64,000 nt of DNA, from assembly GCF_014982805.1 (NCBI RefSeq), contig NZ_JADCKC010000001.1, forward strand, positions 496,001 to 560,000. Reading direction: 5' to 3'. The notes beneath the pieces were generated by a model. The model saw nothing but the letters and a program-made list of their open reading frames with translations. It was not told the DNA's origin and made no database searches. The translations under genes and the position numbers were made by a program. This DNA comes from Gemmiger gallinarum (GTDB lineage Bacteria; Bacillota; Clostridia; Oscillospirales; Ruminococcaceae). Shown here in pieces: positions 35,395 to 43,234 of the stretch (positions are counted from its first letter, which is position 1; each line of letters opens with the position of its first letter).

Positions 35395-37911
35395 TCAGTC
35401 GCGGTACTCCTCCATCTTGAAGCACTCGAAGACATCGCCCTCCTTGATGTCGGAGAACTTGTTCAGCGTGATGCCGCACTCAAAGCCTTCGGCCACTTCT
35501 TTGGCGTCGTCCTTGAAGCGCTTGAGGGATGCGATGGAGTCTTCGGTAATGACGATGCCATCACGCACAACGCGGATCTGGGCATCGCGGGTCACCTTGC
35601 CGGAAGTCACACGGCAGCCGGCAACCATGCCGACGGAAGAAATCTTGTACACCTGACGAACCTGTGCCTCGCCCAGGGCGACCTCGCGGATCTTGGGTGC
35701 CAGCATGCCCTTAAGGGCGTCGGACACATCGTTGATGGCATCATAGATGACGCGGTACATGCGCATTTCCACCTTGGCCTGCTCGGCTTCCGCCTTGGCG
35801 ACCGCATCGGGACGGACGTTGAATCCGATGATGATGGCGTTGGATGCGTCAGCCAGAGAGACATCCGACTTGCTGATGGCACCGACACCCGCATGGATCA
35901 CGCGGACGCGGACCTCGGCGTTGGAGAGCTTCTCCAGACTCTGCTTAACAGCCTCGGCGGAGCCCTGAACATCGGCCTTGACGACGATGGGCAGTTCCTT
36001 CATGTCGTTCTGCGCCATCTGATCGAACAGGTTATCCAGAGTGACCTTGGTGTAAGCGGCAAACTGGCGTTCCTTGGCTTCGGCGGTACGGCGGTCGGCC
36101 AGCTCACGGGCCAGACGCTCGTCGGCAACCGCCTCAAAGATATCACCGGCGGTGGGCACTTCGGTCAGACCGGTGATCTCAACAGGCATGGAGGGAGTGG
36201 CCTCAGTGATATCCTGACCCTTGTCGTTGCGCATGGTGCGGACGCGGCCCACGGCGGAACCTGCAATCAGGCAGTCGCCGCGATGCAGGGTGCCGTTCTG
36301 GACCAGCAGGGTCGCCACGGTGCCCTGCCCCTTGTCCAGCCGGGCTTCCACCACGGCGCCCTTGGCGCGGCGGTTGGGGTTGGCCTTGAGCTCCATGACC
36401 TCGGCTTCGAGAACGATGCGCTCCAGCAGGTCGCTGATGCCCATGCCCGTCATGGCGGACACAGGGATGCAGGCCACATCGCCGCCCCAGTCTTCAGGCA
36501 CGATCTCGTACTTGGTCAGCTGCTCCTTGACGCGCTCAGGATTGGCGGTGGGCTTATCCATCTTGTTGATGGCAACGATCATCTTGACGCCGGCAGCCTT
36601 GGCATGGTTGATGGACTCGATGGTCTGAGGCATGATGCCGTCATCGGCAGCGACGACCAGGACCGCAATGTCGGTCATGTTGGCGCCGCGGGCACGCATG
36701 GCGGTGAAGGCCTCGTGGCCGGGGGTATCCAGGAAGGTGATGACGCTGTCGCCGGACTTGACCTGGTAGGCGCCGATGGCCTGGGTGATGCCGCCGGCCT
36801 CGCCTGCGGTGACGTTGGTCTTGCGGATGGCGTCCAGAATGGAGGTCTTGCCGTGGTCGACGTGGCCCATGACCACGACGACGGGCGGACGCTCCACCAG
36901 ATCGGCGGCGTTGTCCTCCTCCTGATCGAAGAGGCGTTCCTCGATGGAGACATGAACCTCACGCTCCACCTTGGCGTGGAATTCCTCGGCCACCAGGGCG
37001 GCGGAATCGAAATCCACCACGTCGGAAGCAGAGTGCATCTCGCCCATCTGCATGAACTTGGCAACGACCTTGGCCACGTTCTGCTTCAGGCGGGTTGCCA
37101 GCTCGCCCACCGTGATCTCGTCGGGAATGGAGATCTTGAGCTGGGCGTTGCGGGCCTTCTCCAGCTGGATGCGCTGCAGGCGCTCTGCCTCAGTCTCCCG
37201 GCGGTGCTGGTACTGATTGCGGCCGCGGTTCTTGTTGTTGAATTTCTGCTTGTTGCCCATGGTCTGGTTCTTGCGCTTGGCGGGCATATTCCGGCTGTCG
37301 GCCAGATCATCGTAGCGGGCGCTGAACTTGTCAACGTTCACATCCACAGTGCGGGTATCCACCTGGACGCGGGCACGCTGGACCTCTACCTTCTCGGTGG
37401 TGACAGGGCGCTGCACACCGGTATCGGCGGCCAGAGCCTGCATGGTGACACGCTTTTCCTTGCGCTTCTCGGCAGGCTTCTCCGGCTGACGGCGATGTTC
37501 ATTCTGTTTGGGCTGGGGCTGGGCCTTGGCCTGCTCCTTGGCAGCAGGCTGCTCCGCGGGTTTGGAGGCAACCTGCTGGGCAGGCTTCTCCTCTGCCTTG
37601 GGAGCGGGCTGTTCAGCCGGCTTGGCAGGTGCCTTGTCGGCAGCGGGTTTGGCTGCGGCGGGCTTGGACTGCTTGGGCTGAGCGGGCTTGGGCTCCTCGG
37701 TCTTTTCGTGCTGGGAGGCAAAATATGCATCCAGGCTGGACTCCGCATTGTCACGGGTCAGCTTTTCCAGCAGGCGGTTGAGCTCCTGCTCGTCAACGGT
37801 ACCGCCGGTCTTTTTGGTCTCGCCGGTGATCTCAGCCACCATATCGATGACCTTCTTGGTAGAAATGCCGAAATCCTTGGCAACATCGCTGATTTTATAC
37901 TTAAAGTCCAT
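35395..37911 (-). CDS. infB: Translation initiation factor IF-2
   Basis: An 838-residue GTPase. Residues 1-50 are the IF2-N domain ([21 protein letters not shown]); residues about 70-155 are a Lys/Ala/Pro/Gln-rich linker, and a second IF2-N segment is near 250. The G domain starts near 345 ([21 protein letters not shown]), followed by domains II to IV. It delivers initiator tRNA to the 30S subunit. Start follows AAGGAGG. Overlaps ylxQ by 11 bases. Confidence 0.95.
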   Translation of the reverse strand: MDFKYKISDVAKDFGISTKKVIDMVAEITGETKKTGGTVDEQELNRLLEKLTRDNAESSLDAYFASQHEKTEEPKPAQPKQSKPAAAKPAADKAPAKPAEQPAPKAEEKPAQQVASKPAEQPAAKEQAKAQPQPKQNEHRRQPEKPAEKRKEKRVTMQALAADTGVQRPVTTEKVEVQRARVQVDTRTVDVNVDKFSARYDDLADSRNMPAKRKNQTMGNKQKFNNKNRGRNQYQHRRETEAERLQRIQLEKARNAQLKISIPDEITVGELATRLKQNVAKVVAKFMQMGEMHSASDVVDFDSAALVAEEFHAKVEREVHVSIEERLFDQEEDNAADLVERPPVVVVMGHVDHGKTSILDAIRKTNVTAGEAGGITQAIGAYQVKSGDSVITFLDTPGHEAFTAMRARGANMTDIAVLVVAADDGIMPQTIESINHAKAAGVKMIVAINKMDKPTANPERVKEQLTKYEIVPEDWGGDVACIPVSAMTGMGISDLLERIVLEAEVMELKANPNRRAKGAVVEARLDKGQGTVATLLVQNGTLHRGDCLIAGSAVGRVRTMRNDKGQDITEATPSMPVEITGLTEVPTAGDIFEAVADERLARELADRRTAEAKERQFAAYTKVTLDNLFDQMAQNDMKELPIVVKADVQGSAEAVKQSLEKLSNAEVRVRVIHAGVGAISKSDVSLADASNAIIIGFNVRPDAVAKAEAEQAKVEMRMYRVIYDAINDVSDALKGMLAPKIREVALGEAQVRQVYKISSVGMVAGCRVTSGKVTRDAQIRVVRDGIVITEDSIASLKRFKDDAKEVAEGFECGITLNKFSDIKEGDVFECFKMEEYRD

Positions 37912-38233
37912 GGGCAGAGTCCTCCTTCTCTTGGGTCAGGTGTTTGGCGCACAGGCGGGCAAGATTTTCGTCCGTCACCGCAAAGACGGCCGCAGGCCGC
38001 GGCGTCAGTGCGCTGAGCTGTGCGATGGTCAGGGGCATGGCGCGGCAATCCACCAGGTCCGCGCAGGTTTCGCGGATATGGGATGCCGTGCGGCTGCTGG
38101 CGTCCGAAGCCAGCAGGACCAGGCTTGCCTTGCCGCTGTAGACCGCATCGCAGACACGGTCATATCCATGCAGCAGGCTGCCCGCCTTACGGCACAAACC
38201 AAGCGCCCCCAGCAGCAATTCCGGTTCATTCAT
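37901..38233 (-). CDS. ylxQ: YlxQ, L7Ae/L30e-type RNA-binding protein
   Basis: A 110-residue protein with the L7Ae fold pattern: LLGALGLCRKAGSLLHGYDRV, then KASLVLLASDASSRTASHIRETC. Homologues bind kink-turn RNA and the large subunit. It lies between ylxR and infB, the classic position. Confidence 0.85.
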   Translation of the reverse strand: MNEPELLLGALGLCRKAGSLLHGYDRVCDAVYSGKASLVLLASDASSRTASHIRETCADLVDCRAMPLTIAQLSALTPRPAAVFAVTDENLARLCAKHLTQEKEDSAHGL

Positions 38234-38525
38234 GGAGCGCCGCCTCCTTCGCCATCTGCTCAGCGCAGCGGATCTCCTCCGTCAGACGCTCGAACACATC
38301 ATCCGGCACAGCAGTGCCAAACGCATTTTCCAGGCGCTTGGCCTTGCGTGCCTTTGCCAGGCAGGCAGCCGACGGACACAGGTAGGCGCCGCGGCCGGCT
38401 TTTTTGCCGGTCAGATCAACGCTGACGGTACCGTCCGGGGCACGCACGACGCGCACCAGCTCTTTTTTGGGCTTTTGGGCGTTGCAGCCCACACACCGGC
38501 GAACCGGGATTTTCTTTTGCTGCAA
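38226..38525 (-). CDS. ylxR: YlxR, DUF448 protein
   Basis: A 99-residue protein with the DUF448 signature KKIPVRRCVGCNAQKPKKEL, VDLTGKKAGRGAYLCPSAAC. TTG start at 38525 follows AAAGAGGT; a TTG further upstream is possible. Homologues are RNA-binding, one reported as an RNase P modulator, and always sit between nusA and infB. Overlaps ylxQ by 8 bases. Confidence 0.88.
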   Translation of the reverse strand: MQQKKIPVRRCVGCNAQKPKKELVRVVRAPDGTVSVDLTGKKAGRGAYLCPSAACLAKARKAKRLENAFGTAVPDDVFERLTEEIRCAEQMAKEAALHE

Positions 38526-38598
38526 ATGGCTGACCTCTTTTCCAATCAAACATTTGGCCGGGGACCTGCCCCGATCCTTATTTTATCCGTGCCACGGC

Positions 38599-39672
38599 TT
38601 ATTCCTCGCCATAGTAGCCGGACTCGGGCCGGATATCAATATTGTAGCCGGTCAGACGGGCGCACAGGCGGGCATTCTGACCCTTGTTGCCGATGGCCAG
38701 ACTGAGCTGGTGATCGGGCACCGTGACGCGGCAGCTCTTGGTCTCACTGGGCAGCAGCTCCACCTTGACCACCTTGGCCGGGGACAGCGCCGCACTGATG
38801 AACTCGGAGACATCCTCGCTCCAGCGGATGATGTCGATCTTTTCGCCGCCCAGTTCCTCGACGATCTTCTCCACGCGGGAACCGTGGGCACCGATGCAGG
38901 CACCCACCGGGTCCACGTTGGGGTCACGGCTGTACACCGCCATCTTGGTGCGGGCGCCGGCCTCCCGGGAAATGGCCTTGATCTCGACGGTGCCGTCGTA
39001 GATCTCGGGGACCTCCAGCTCGAACATCCGCTTGACCAGGCCGGGATGGGTCCGGCTGATGGTCACGCGGGGGCCGCGCTCGGTGGGGATGACATCCACC
39101 ACATAGACCTGCAGGATGTCGCCTTCCTTGTAATGTTCGCCGGGGACCTGCTCGTTGCGGGGCAGAACAGCGCTGCCGCCCTTGCCCAGATCCAGCGTGA
39201 CGTTGCCGCGCTCGGGATCGATGGAAACCACCGTGGCCGAGATGATCTCATGGGCACGGGACTGCATCTCGCTGCACTGCGCACTGCGCTCGGCCTCGCG
39301 GATGCCCTGACGGATGACATGCTTGGCAGTCTGGGCGGCGATGCGGCCGAACTCCTTGGTCTTGAGCTGGGTGATGAACTTCTGGCCGAGCTGATAGCTC
39401 TTGCGCACCCGCTGGGCGTCCTCCAGGCTGACCTGGGTGTGGGGGTTCTCCACTTCCTCCACGATCTCCCGGGCAAGACTTGCACGGAATGCCCCGATGC
39501 TGGGATCAATGTCGACGATGACGTTCTCATCCTCGACCTCATAGTCCTTCTTGACCGCAATCACGATGGCTGCCTTGATCTTCTCGATCAGGTAATCGGC
39601 AGGCAGGCCGCGCTCCTTCTCCAGTGCGGCCAGCGCCTCAAAAAACTCGTTGTTGTTGGTTGCAGTTGCCAT
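38599..39672 (-). CDS. nusA: Transcription termination/antitermination factor NusA
   Basis: A 357-residue protein: an N-terminal RNA polymerase-binding domain (NNNEFFEALAALEKERGLP), S1 domain (about 135-200), and tandem KH domains (DPNVDPVGACIGAHGSRVEKIV; LAIGNKGQNARLCARLTGYNIDI). It has no C-terminal acidic repeats, as in other Gram-positives. It stimulates hairpin termination and pausing. ATG follows GGGAGGAAA. 96 bases after rimP. Confidence 0.95.
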   Translation of the reverse strand: MATATNNNEFFEALAALEKERGLPADYLIEKIKAAIVIAVKKDYEVEDENVIVDIDPSIGAFRASLAREIVEEVENPHTQVSLEDAQRVRKSYQLGQKFITQLKTKEFGRIAAQTAKHVIRQGIREAERSAQCSEMQSRAHEIISATVVSIDPERGNVTLDLGKGGSAVLPRNEQVPGEHYKEGDILQVYVVDVIPTERGPRVTISRTHPGLVKRMFELEVPEIYDGTVEIKAISREAGARTKMAVYSRDPNVDPVGACIGAHGSRVEKIVEELGGEKIDIIRWSEDVSEFISAALSPAKVVKVELLPSETKSCRVTVPDHQLSLAIGNKGQNARLCARLTGYNIDIRPESGYYGEE

Positions 39673-39768
39673 TTTTTCGGTTTCCTCCCAAAATCATAAT
39701 ACAGCCGGTTCTCGTTCAAAGGCATTGTATGCACACGCCATGCAGCATTGCCGCACAGCATCCGAATT

Positions 39769-40263
39769 TCAGAACAGATCTTCGTCATCGCAGAGCTTGA
39801 CATAGCTTGCTGCGTCCAGCGCAAAAGTGACCGGGCCCTCCTCGGTTTCCAGCGTGACGCTGCCGTTTTCCAGGCCCAGCAGCTTGCCGGACATTTCCCG
39901 GCGGCCCTGGGCATCGGGCCGGATGAGGTGGGCCAGGCATTTCTGCCCGGTAAGCTGGGCAAAGTGCTCCGGCCGGTTCAGTCTGCGGCCGAGACCGGGG
40001 CTGCCGACTTCCAGATAGTAGCTCTGGGAAATGGGGTCCGCCTCATCCAGGATGGGATCGATGGCCCGGGAGACTTCCTCACAGGTATCGGTATCCAGCG
40101 GCGTGTCGCGGTCGATGAGAACCCGCAGGAACCAGTCCGGGCCTTCCTTTTCAAAGCGGACATCCCACAGGCGCAGTCCCATGCTCTCGATCGTCGGGCG
40201 GACCAGATTTTCCACCGTTGCGGCGGCACCTGCCGTGCCCTGTCCCTTTTTGGCTTTTTCCAT
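39769..40263 (-). CDS. rimP: Ribosome maturation factor RimP
   Basis: A 164-residue protein with the RimP N-domain (VENLVRPTIESMGLRLWDVRFEKEG), DTCEEVSRAIDPILDEADPI, the conserved YYLEVGSPGLGRRLNRPEHF, and an SH3-like C-terminal domain. It supports 30S maturation. The start at 40263 follows GGGGG in the leader just after the attenuator hairpin; longer in-frame starts lie inside that hairpin. Confidence 0.92.
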   Translation of the reverse strand: MEKAKKGQGTAGAAATVENLVRPTIESMGLRLWDVRFEKEGPDWFLRVLIDRDTPLDTDTCEEVSRAIDPILDEADPISQSYYLEVGSPGLGRRLNRPEHFAQLTGQKCLAHLIRPDAQGRREMSGKLLGLENGSVTLETEEGPVTFALDAASYVKLCDDEDLF

Positions 40264-40280
40264 CAAACAGCCCCCATCAT

Positions 40281-40312
40281 AAAAAGAAAGCGGACCTGCA
40301 CGGCCCACTTTC
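40281..40312 (-). terminator. Attenuator-like terminator in the rimP-nusA operon leader
   Basis: On the minus strand GAAAGTGGGCC (40312-40302), loop GTGCA, GGTCCGCTTTC (40296-40286), then TTTTT (40285-40281). All 11 positions can pair, two as wobbles. It sits between the promoter and the rimP start (18 bases before ATG). Confidence 0.8.
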
Positions 40313-40333
40313 AAGTAATCATCGAACAATAGG

Positions 40334-40362
40334 AATATACCACACAGGCCCTGAAAATGCAA
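40334..40362 (-). promoter_or_regulatory. Promoter of the rimP-nusA-infB operon
   Basis: On the minus strand TTGCAT (40362-40357), 17-base spacer, TATATT (40339-40334). Confidence 0.7.
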
Positions 40363-40365
40363 GTC

Positions 40366-40389
40366 TTTTTGCCACTTTTACGGCAAAAA
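40366..40389. repeat. Inverted repeat upstream of the rimP promoter
   Basis: TTTTTGCC (40366-40373) and GGCAAAAA (40382-40389) form a perfect 8-base dyad 4 bases upstream of the -35. It could be an operator or a weak terminator. The rest of 40390-40685 shows no gene or strong signal. Confidence 0.4.
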
Positions 40390-40699
40390 ACAGGGTTCAT
40401 ACGGGCTTTTTACCCGATTTTTTCCAGCTTTTGCCCCACCCCGCCCATTTTTCGACGGTTGCGGCGTAATGGCGCGGGTAATTCCGCCCCGTTTTCATTG
40501 CCTTTGTGAATGGTAAAGGCGGGCTCGGAATTCCGGCAGTTTTCTCTGTGGATTTTACAGAGTCTGCTGTAACAAACAGGGCCTCCGCCTCGTTTTAATA
40601 GGTAGAAGAAATTGTAACATCTTTTGGCGGGCTTTGGGGGAACATATCCTCTTTTGACCTTCAATCCCAGGCTTCGCCGCTTTGCAGGAGGGATTCACC

Positions 40700-40879
40700 A
40701 TGAAAATGACAAGACGTTTCTCTTTCATCCCCGTGCTTGCCGCAGCCGCCGCTCTGCTTGCGGCCGCCATTCTGTTTGCCGGGCTCGGCGCAGGCTGCCG
40801 GATTGCTTCGGCACCGACGGCACCACAGGCTGTTGTGCTTTCTGCGGAGCCCCATCTCCCCCTGCCGAACATCGATTGA
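40700..40879 (+). CDS. Small single-pass membrane or secreted protein, unknown
   Basis: A 59-residue frame beginning MKMTRRFSFIPVLAAAAALLAAAILFAGLGAGC, behind GGAGGG at 8 bases. The N-terminus is basic, residues 10-32 are a hydrophobic helix, and LGAGC could be a lipobox, followed by about 25 uncharged residues. No family is recognised. A ribosome site and signal-like start support it; absence of a clear promoter leaves doubt. Confidence 0.45.
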   Translation: MKMTRRFSFIPVLAAAAALLAAAILFAGLGAGCRIASAPTAPQAVVLSAEPHLPLPNID

Positions 40880-40905
40880 CAAGCCCGGCGGCAAGCGTGT
40901 ATAAT
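40876..40905 (+). promoter_or_regulatory. Promoter of the YhfC-family gene
   Basis: TTGACA (40876-40881), 18-base spacer, TATAAT (40900-40905), both perfect. Confidence 0.8.
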
Positions 40906-40957
40906 ACAGAAAGATTTAGACATTCTTCTAATCTTTATGTGAAGTGAGGGATTTTTT

Positions 40958-41752
40958 ATGTCGCTTGCCTTTCCCACGCTCAGCATGGTGTTCACCGGCA
41001 TTTCGGCCGTGATCGCTTTCGCGGTTCCCATCGTGCTGGCGGTGCTCTGCTGCCGTCGTTCCCGCAACGCCCTGCTTGCCATCTCCGTGGGTGCCGTCTG
41101 CTTTCTCGTGGGCGCCATGCTGCTGGAAAGTCTGTTCCATCAACTGGTGTTCTCCCTGGTGCCGGGCATTGCCCAAAACGTTGTAACGTACTGCCTGTAT
41201 GGCTGTCTGGCAGCCGGGCTCTTTGAGGAAACGGCCCGTTTGATCGGTCTGCGCTATCTCTGCAAGAAAGACGCATCCCCCGTGACCGGCTTTTCCTACG
41301 GTGTCGGACACGGCGGTATCGAGGCCATCCTGCTGGTGGGCGTCAGCGTCGCCAACAACCTTGTGGTCATGATCATGGTCAACGGCGGCTCTCTGGATGC
41401 CCTGCTGGAGGGCGCCACCGACGAACAGACCAGCACTGCCATGGCCCAGCTGGAACAGCTTGCCGCCCAGCCGTCCTCTGTCTTTCTGGCCGCCGGAATT
41501 GAGCGCATTATTGCCATCTGCCTGCATCTGGCCTTGTCTGTGCTGATCTGGATGGTCGTCACCAAAAAGCTGCCCATGTGGGGGTATCCTCTGGCCATCG
41601 GGCTGCACGCCTTCTCCAACGTTGCCGCTGCCTTGTATCAATGCGGCGTCATCGGCATCTGGACTTCCGAGGTCATCACCGCGGCAGTGGTCGTCTGTAT
41701 CTGCCTGCTGGTGCGGCAGTTCTACCGTTCCAGAGTCAGTGCTGCGGCGTAA
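40958..41752 (+). CDS. YhfC-family intramembrane metalloprotease-like protein
   Basis: A 264-residue protein with about seven membrane helices. Potential zinc site residues are E90-E91 in FEETARLIG, H118 in GVGHGGIEA, and a later His in LAIGLHAFSN. The EExxR...H...H layout matches YhfC and the CPBP/Abi-like intramembrane proteases. Substrate unknown. It has a consensus promoter and a strong terminator, so it is a single-gene unit. Confidence 0.8.
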   Translation: MSLAFPTLSMVFTGISAVIAFAVPIVLAVLCCRRSRNALLAISVGAVCFLVGAMLLESLFHQLVFSLVPGIAQNVVTYCLYGCLAAGLFEETARLIGLRYLCKKDASPVTGFSYGVGHGGIEAILLVGVSVANNLVVMIMVNGGSLDALLEGATDEQTSTAMAQLEQLAAQPSSVFLAAGIERIIAICLHLALSVLIWMVVTKKLPMWGYPLAIGLHAFSNVAAALYQCGVIGIWTSEVITAAVVVCICLLVRQFYRSRVSAAA

Positions 41753-41768
41753 CAGAAGTATACACGTA

Positions 41769-41816
41769 AAAACAGCCCCCGACACTGCCGGTGTTCCGGT
41801 GCCGCGGGGGCTGTTT
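41769..41816. terminator. Bidirectional terminator between yhfC-like gene and the dehydratase gene
   Basis: AAACAGCCCCCG and CGGGGGCTGTTT pair perfectly, with inner CACTGCCGG structure, between converging genes. Confidence 0.9.
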
Positions 41817-41860
41817 TCTATGATTGCATGTTTGCGGAAGTGTATCCTGTCCGCCGGAGC

Positions 41861-43192
41861 TTACATACCGGCCGGGACCGTGGTCTTGACCGACGGCGCG
41901 CCGCCTGCCAGATCCTCCGCCGTGACCGCCGGAGCCTCGGCAGCGCCGGTCTGCAGCCGCTCCTTGGCAACTGCAAGCATCAGCTTGATGCGGTTTTCCT
42001 GATTGACGCGGGTGGCGCTGGGGTCGTAGTCCACGGGAGTGATATTGGCTTCCGGATGGAGGGCACGAATCTTGTTGATCATGCCCTTGCCCACGATATG
42101 ATTGGGCAGGCAGCCGAAGGGCTGGGCACAGACGATGTTGGCGTAACCGCCCTCCACCAGCTCGATCATTTCGGCAGTGAGCAGCCAGCCCTCCCCCATC
42201 TTGGCGCCCAGAGAGACAATGCCCTTGGGCTTTTCCATCAGTTCCCGGAAGGAGCCGGGAGCATAGAAGCCGTATTTGCGCAGAGCTGCGTTCATGGCGT
42301 TGCCGATGGAATCCAGCCAGCTGAGCAGTGCGTCGGCGCCGCCCGCCACGATGACGTTGCCGCCGTACAGCTTCTGGGTGATGGTGTAGTTGGCGATGCA
42401 GTACTCCACAAAGCCCATAAGACCGGGCAGGTTGACCTCGCAGTCCTGAGATTCCAGGAACTTTTCCAGGTCGTTGTTGCCCAGGGGCGAATACTTGACG
42501 TAGATCTCGCCCACCACGCCGACCTTAACCTTGGGCACCCGGGTGATGGGGATGGCGGCATAGTCGGCCACGATGTCGGGGAACTTTGCCTTCATATCGT
42601 GGGCGCTGTAATACTTGTCCTCATGCATCCAGCCCTGAATGGTCCGGATCCACTTCTCGGTCATGGCCTCGGCGGCGCCGGGCTCATTCTGGTAGGGATG
42701 CACCTGATTGCGCAGGCTGGCCAGCAGATCGCCGTAGAAGATGGCGGCAATGACCTTGCGCAGCAGCTTGGCAGTCAGAGGGATGCCGCTGTCCTTTTCC
42801 AGGCCGGAGAAGTTGAGCGACGCCACCGGGATGTTGCCGTAGCCCGCCTTGACCAGCGCCTTGCGCAGCAGGCTGATGTAGTTGGAGGCACGGCAGCCGC
42901 CGCCCGTCTGGGTGATGAGCAGTGCCGTGTGGTCCAGGTCATACTTGCCGCTGTTGAGGGCGTCGATGAACTGGCCGATGACCAGCAACGCCGGGTAGCA
43001 GGTATCGTTGTGGACATATTTGAGCCCGAGCTGTGCGACCTCGCTGCCGCAGTTGCCCAGAACCTCCACCTGATAGCCCTCCTTCTCGAGAGCCGCCTCC
43101 ATCAGGCGGAACTGGGTCACCGCCATGTTGGGGATCAGGATCTTGTGGGTATGGATCATGTCCTTGGTGAAATTGGGTGTAGTATATTCCAT
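41861..43192 (-). CDS. 2-hydroxyacyl-CoA dehydratase-like (HgdB/DUF2229 C-terminal) protein
   Basis: A 443-residue protein corresponding to the last third of the roughly 1400-residue fused activase/dehydratase proteins of other Firmicutes. Cysteines likely to hold an iron-sulfur cluster are in HNDTCYPALLVIGQ, TQTGGGCRASNYI and AQPFGCLPNHIVGKG. The family is thought to hold an unusual double-cubane cluster and to reduce unknown substrates. The start lies 42 bases after the activase stop. Confidence 0.82.
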   Translation of the reverse strand: MEYTTPNFTKDMIHTHKILIPNMAVTQFRLMEAALEKEGYQVEVLGNCGSEVAQLGLKYVHNDTCYPALLVIGQFIDALNSGKYDLDHTALLITQTGGGCRASNYISLLRKALVKAGYGNIPVASLNFSGLEKDSGIPLTAKLLRKVIAAIFYGDLLASLRNQVHPYQNEPGAAEAMTEKWIRTIQGWMHEDKYYSAHDMKAKFPDIVADYAAIPITRVPKVKVGVVGEIYVKYSPLGNNDLEKFLESQDCEVNLPGLMGFVEYCIANYTITQKLYGGNVIVAGGADALLSWLDSIGNAMNAALRKYGFYAPGSFRELMEKPKGIVSLGAKMGEGWLLTAEMIELVEGGYANIVCAQPFGCLPNHIVGKGMINKIRALHPEANITPVDYDPSATRVNQENRIKLMLAVAKERLQTGAAEAPAVTAEDLAGGAPSVKTTVPAGM

Positions 43193-43234
43193 ACTGATTC
43201 CCTCGCTATTGTGATAGATGCCGGGCGAAACGCC

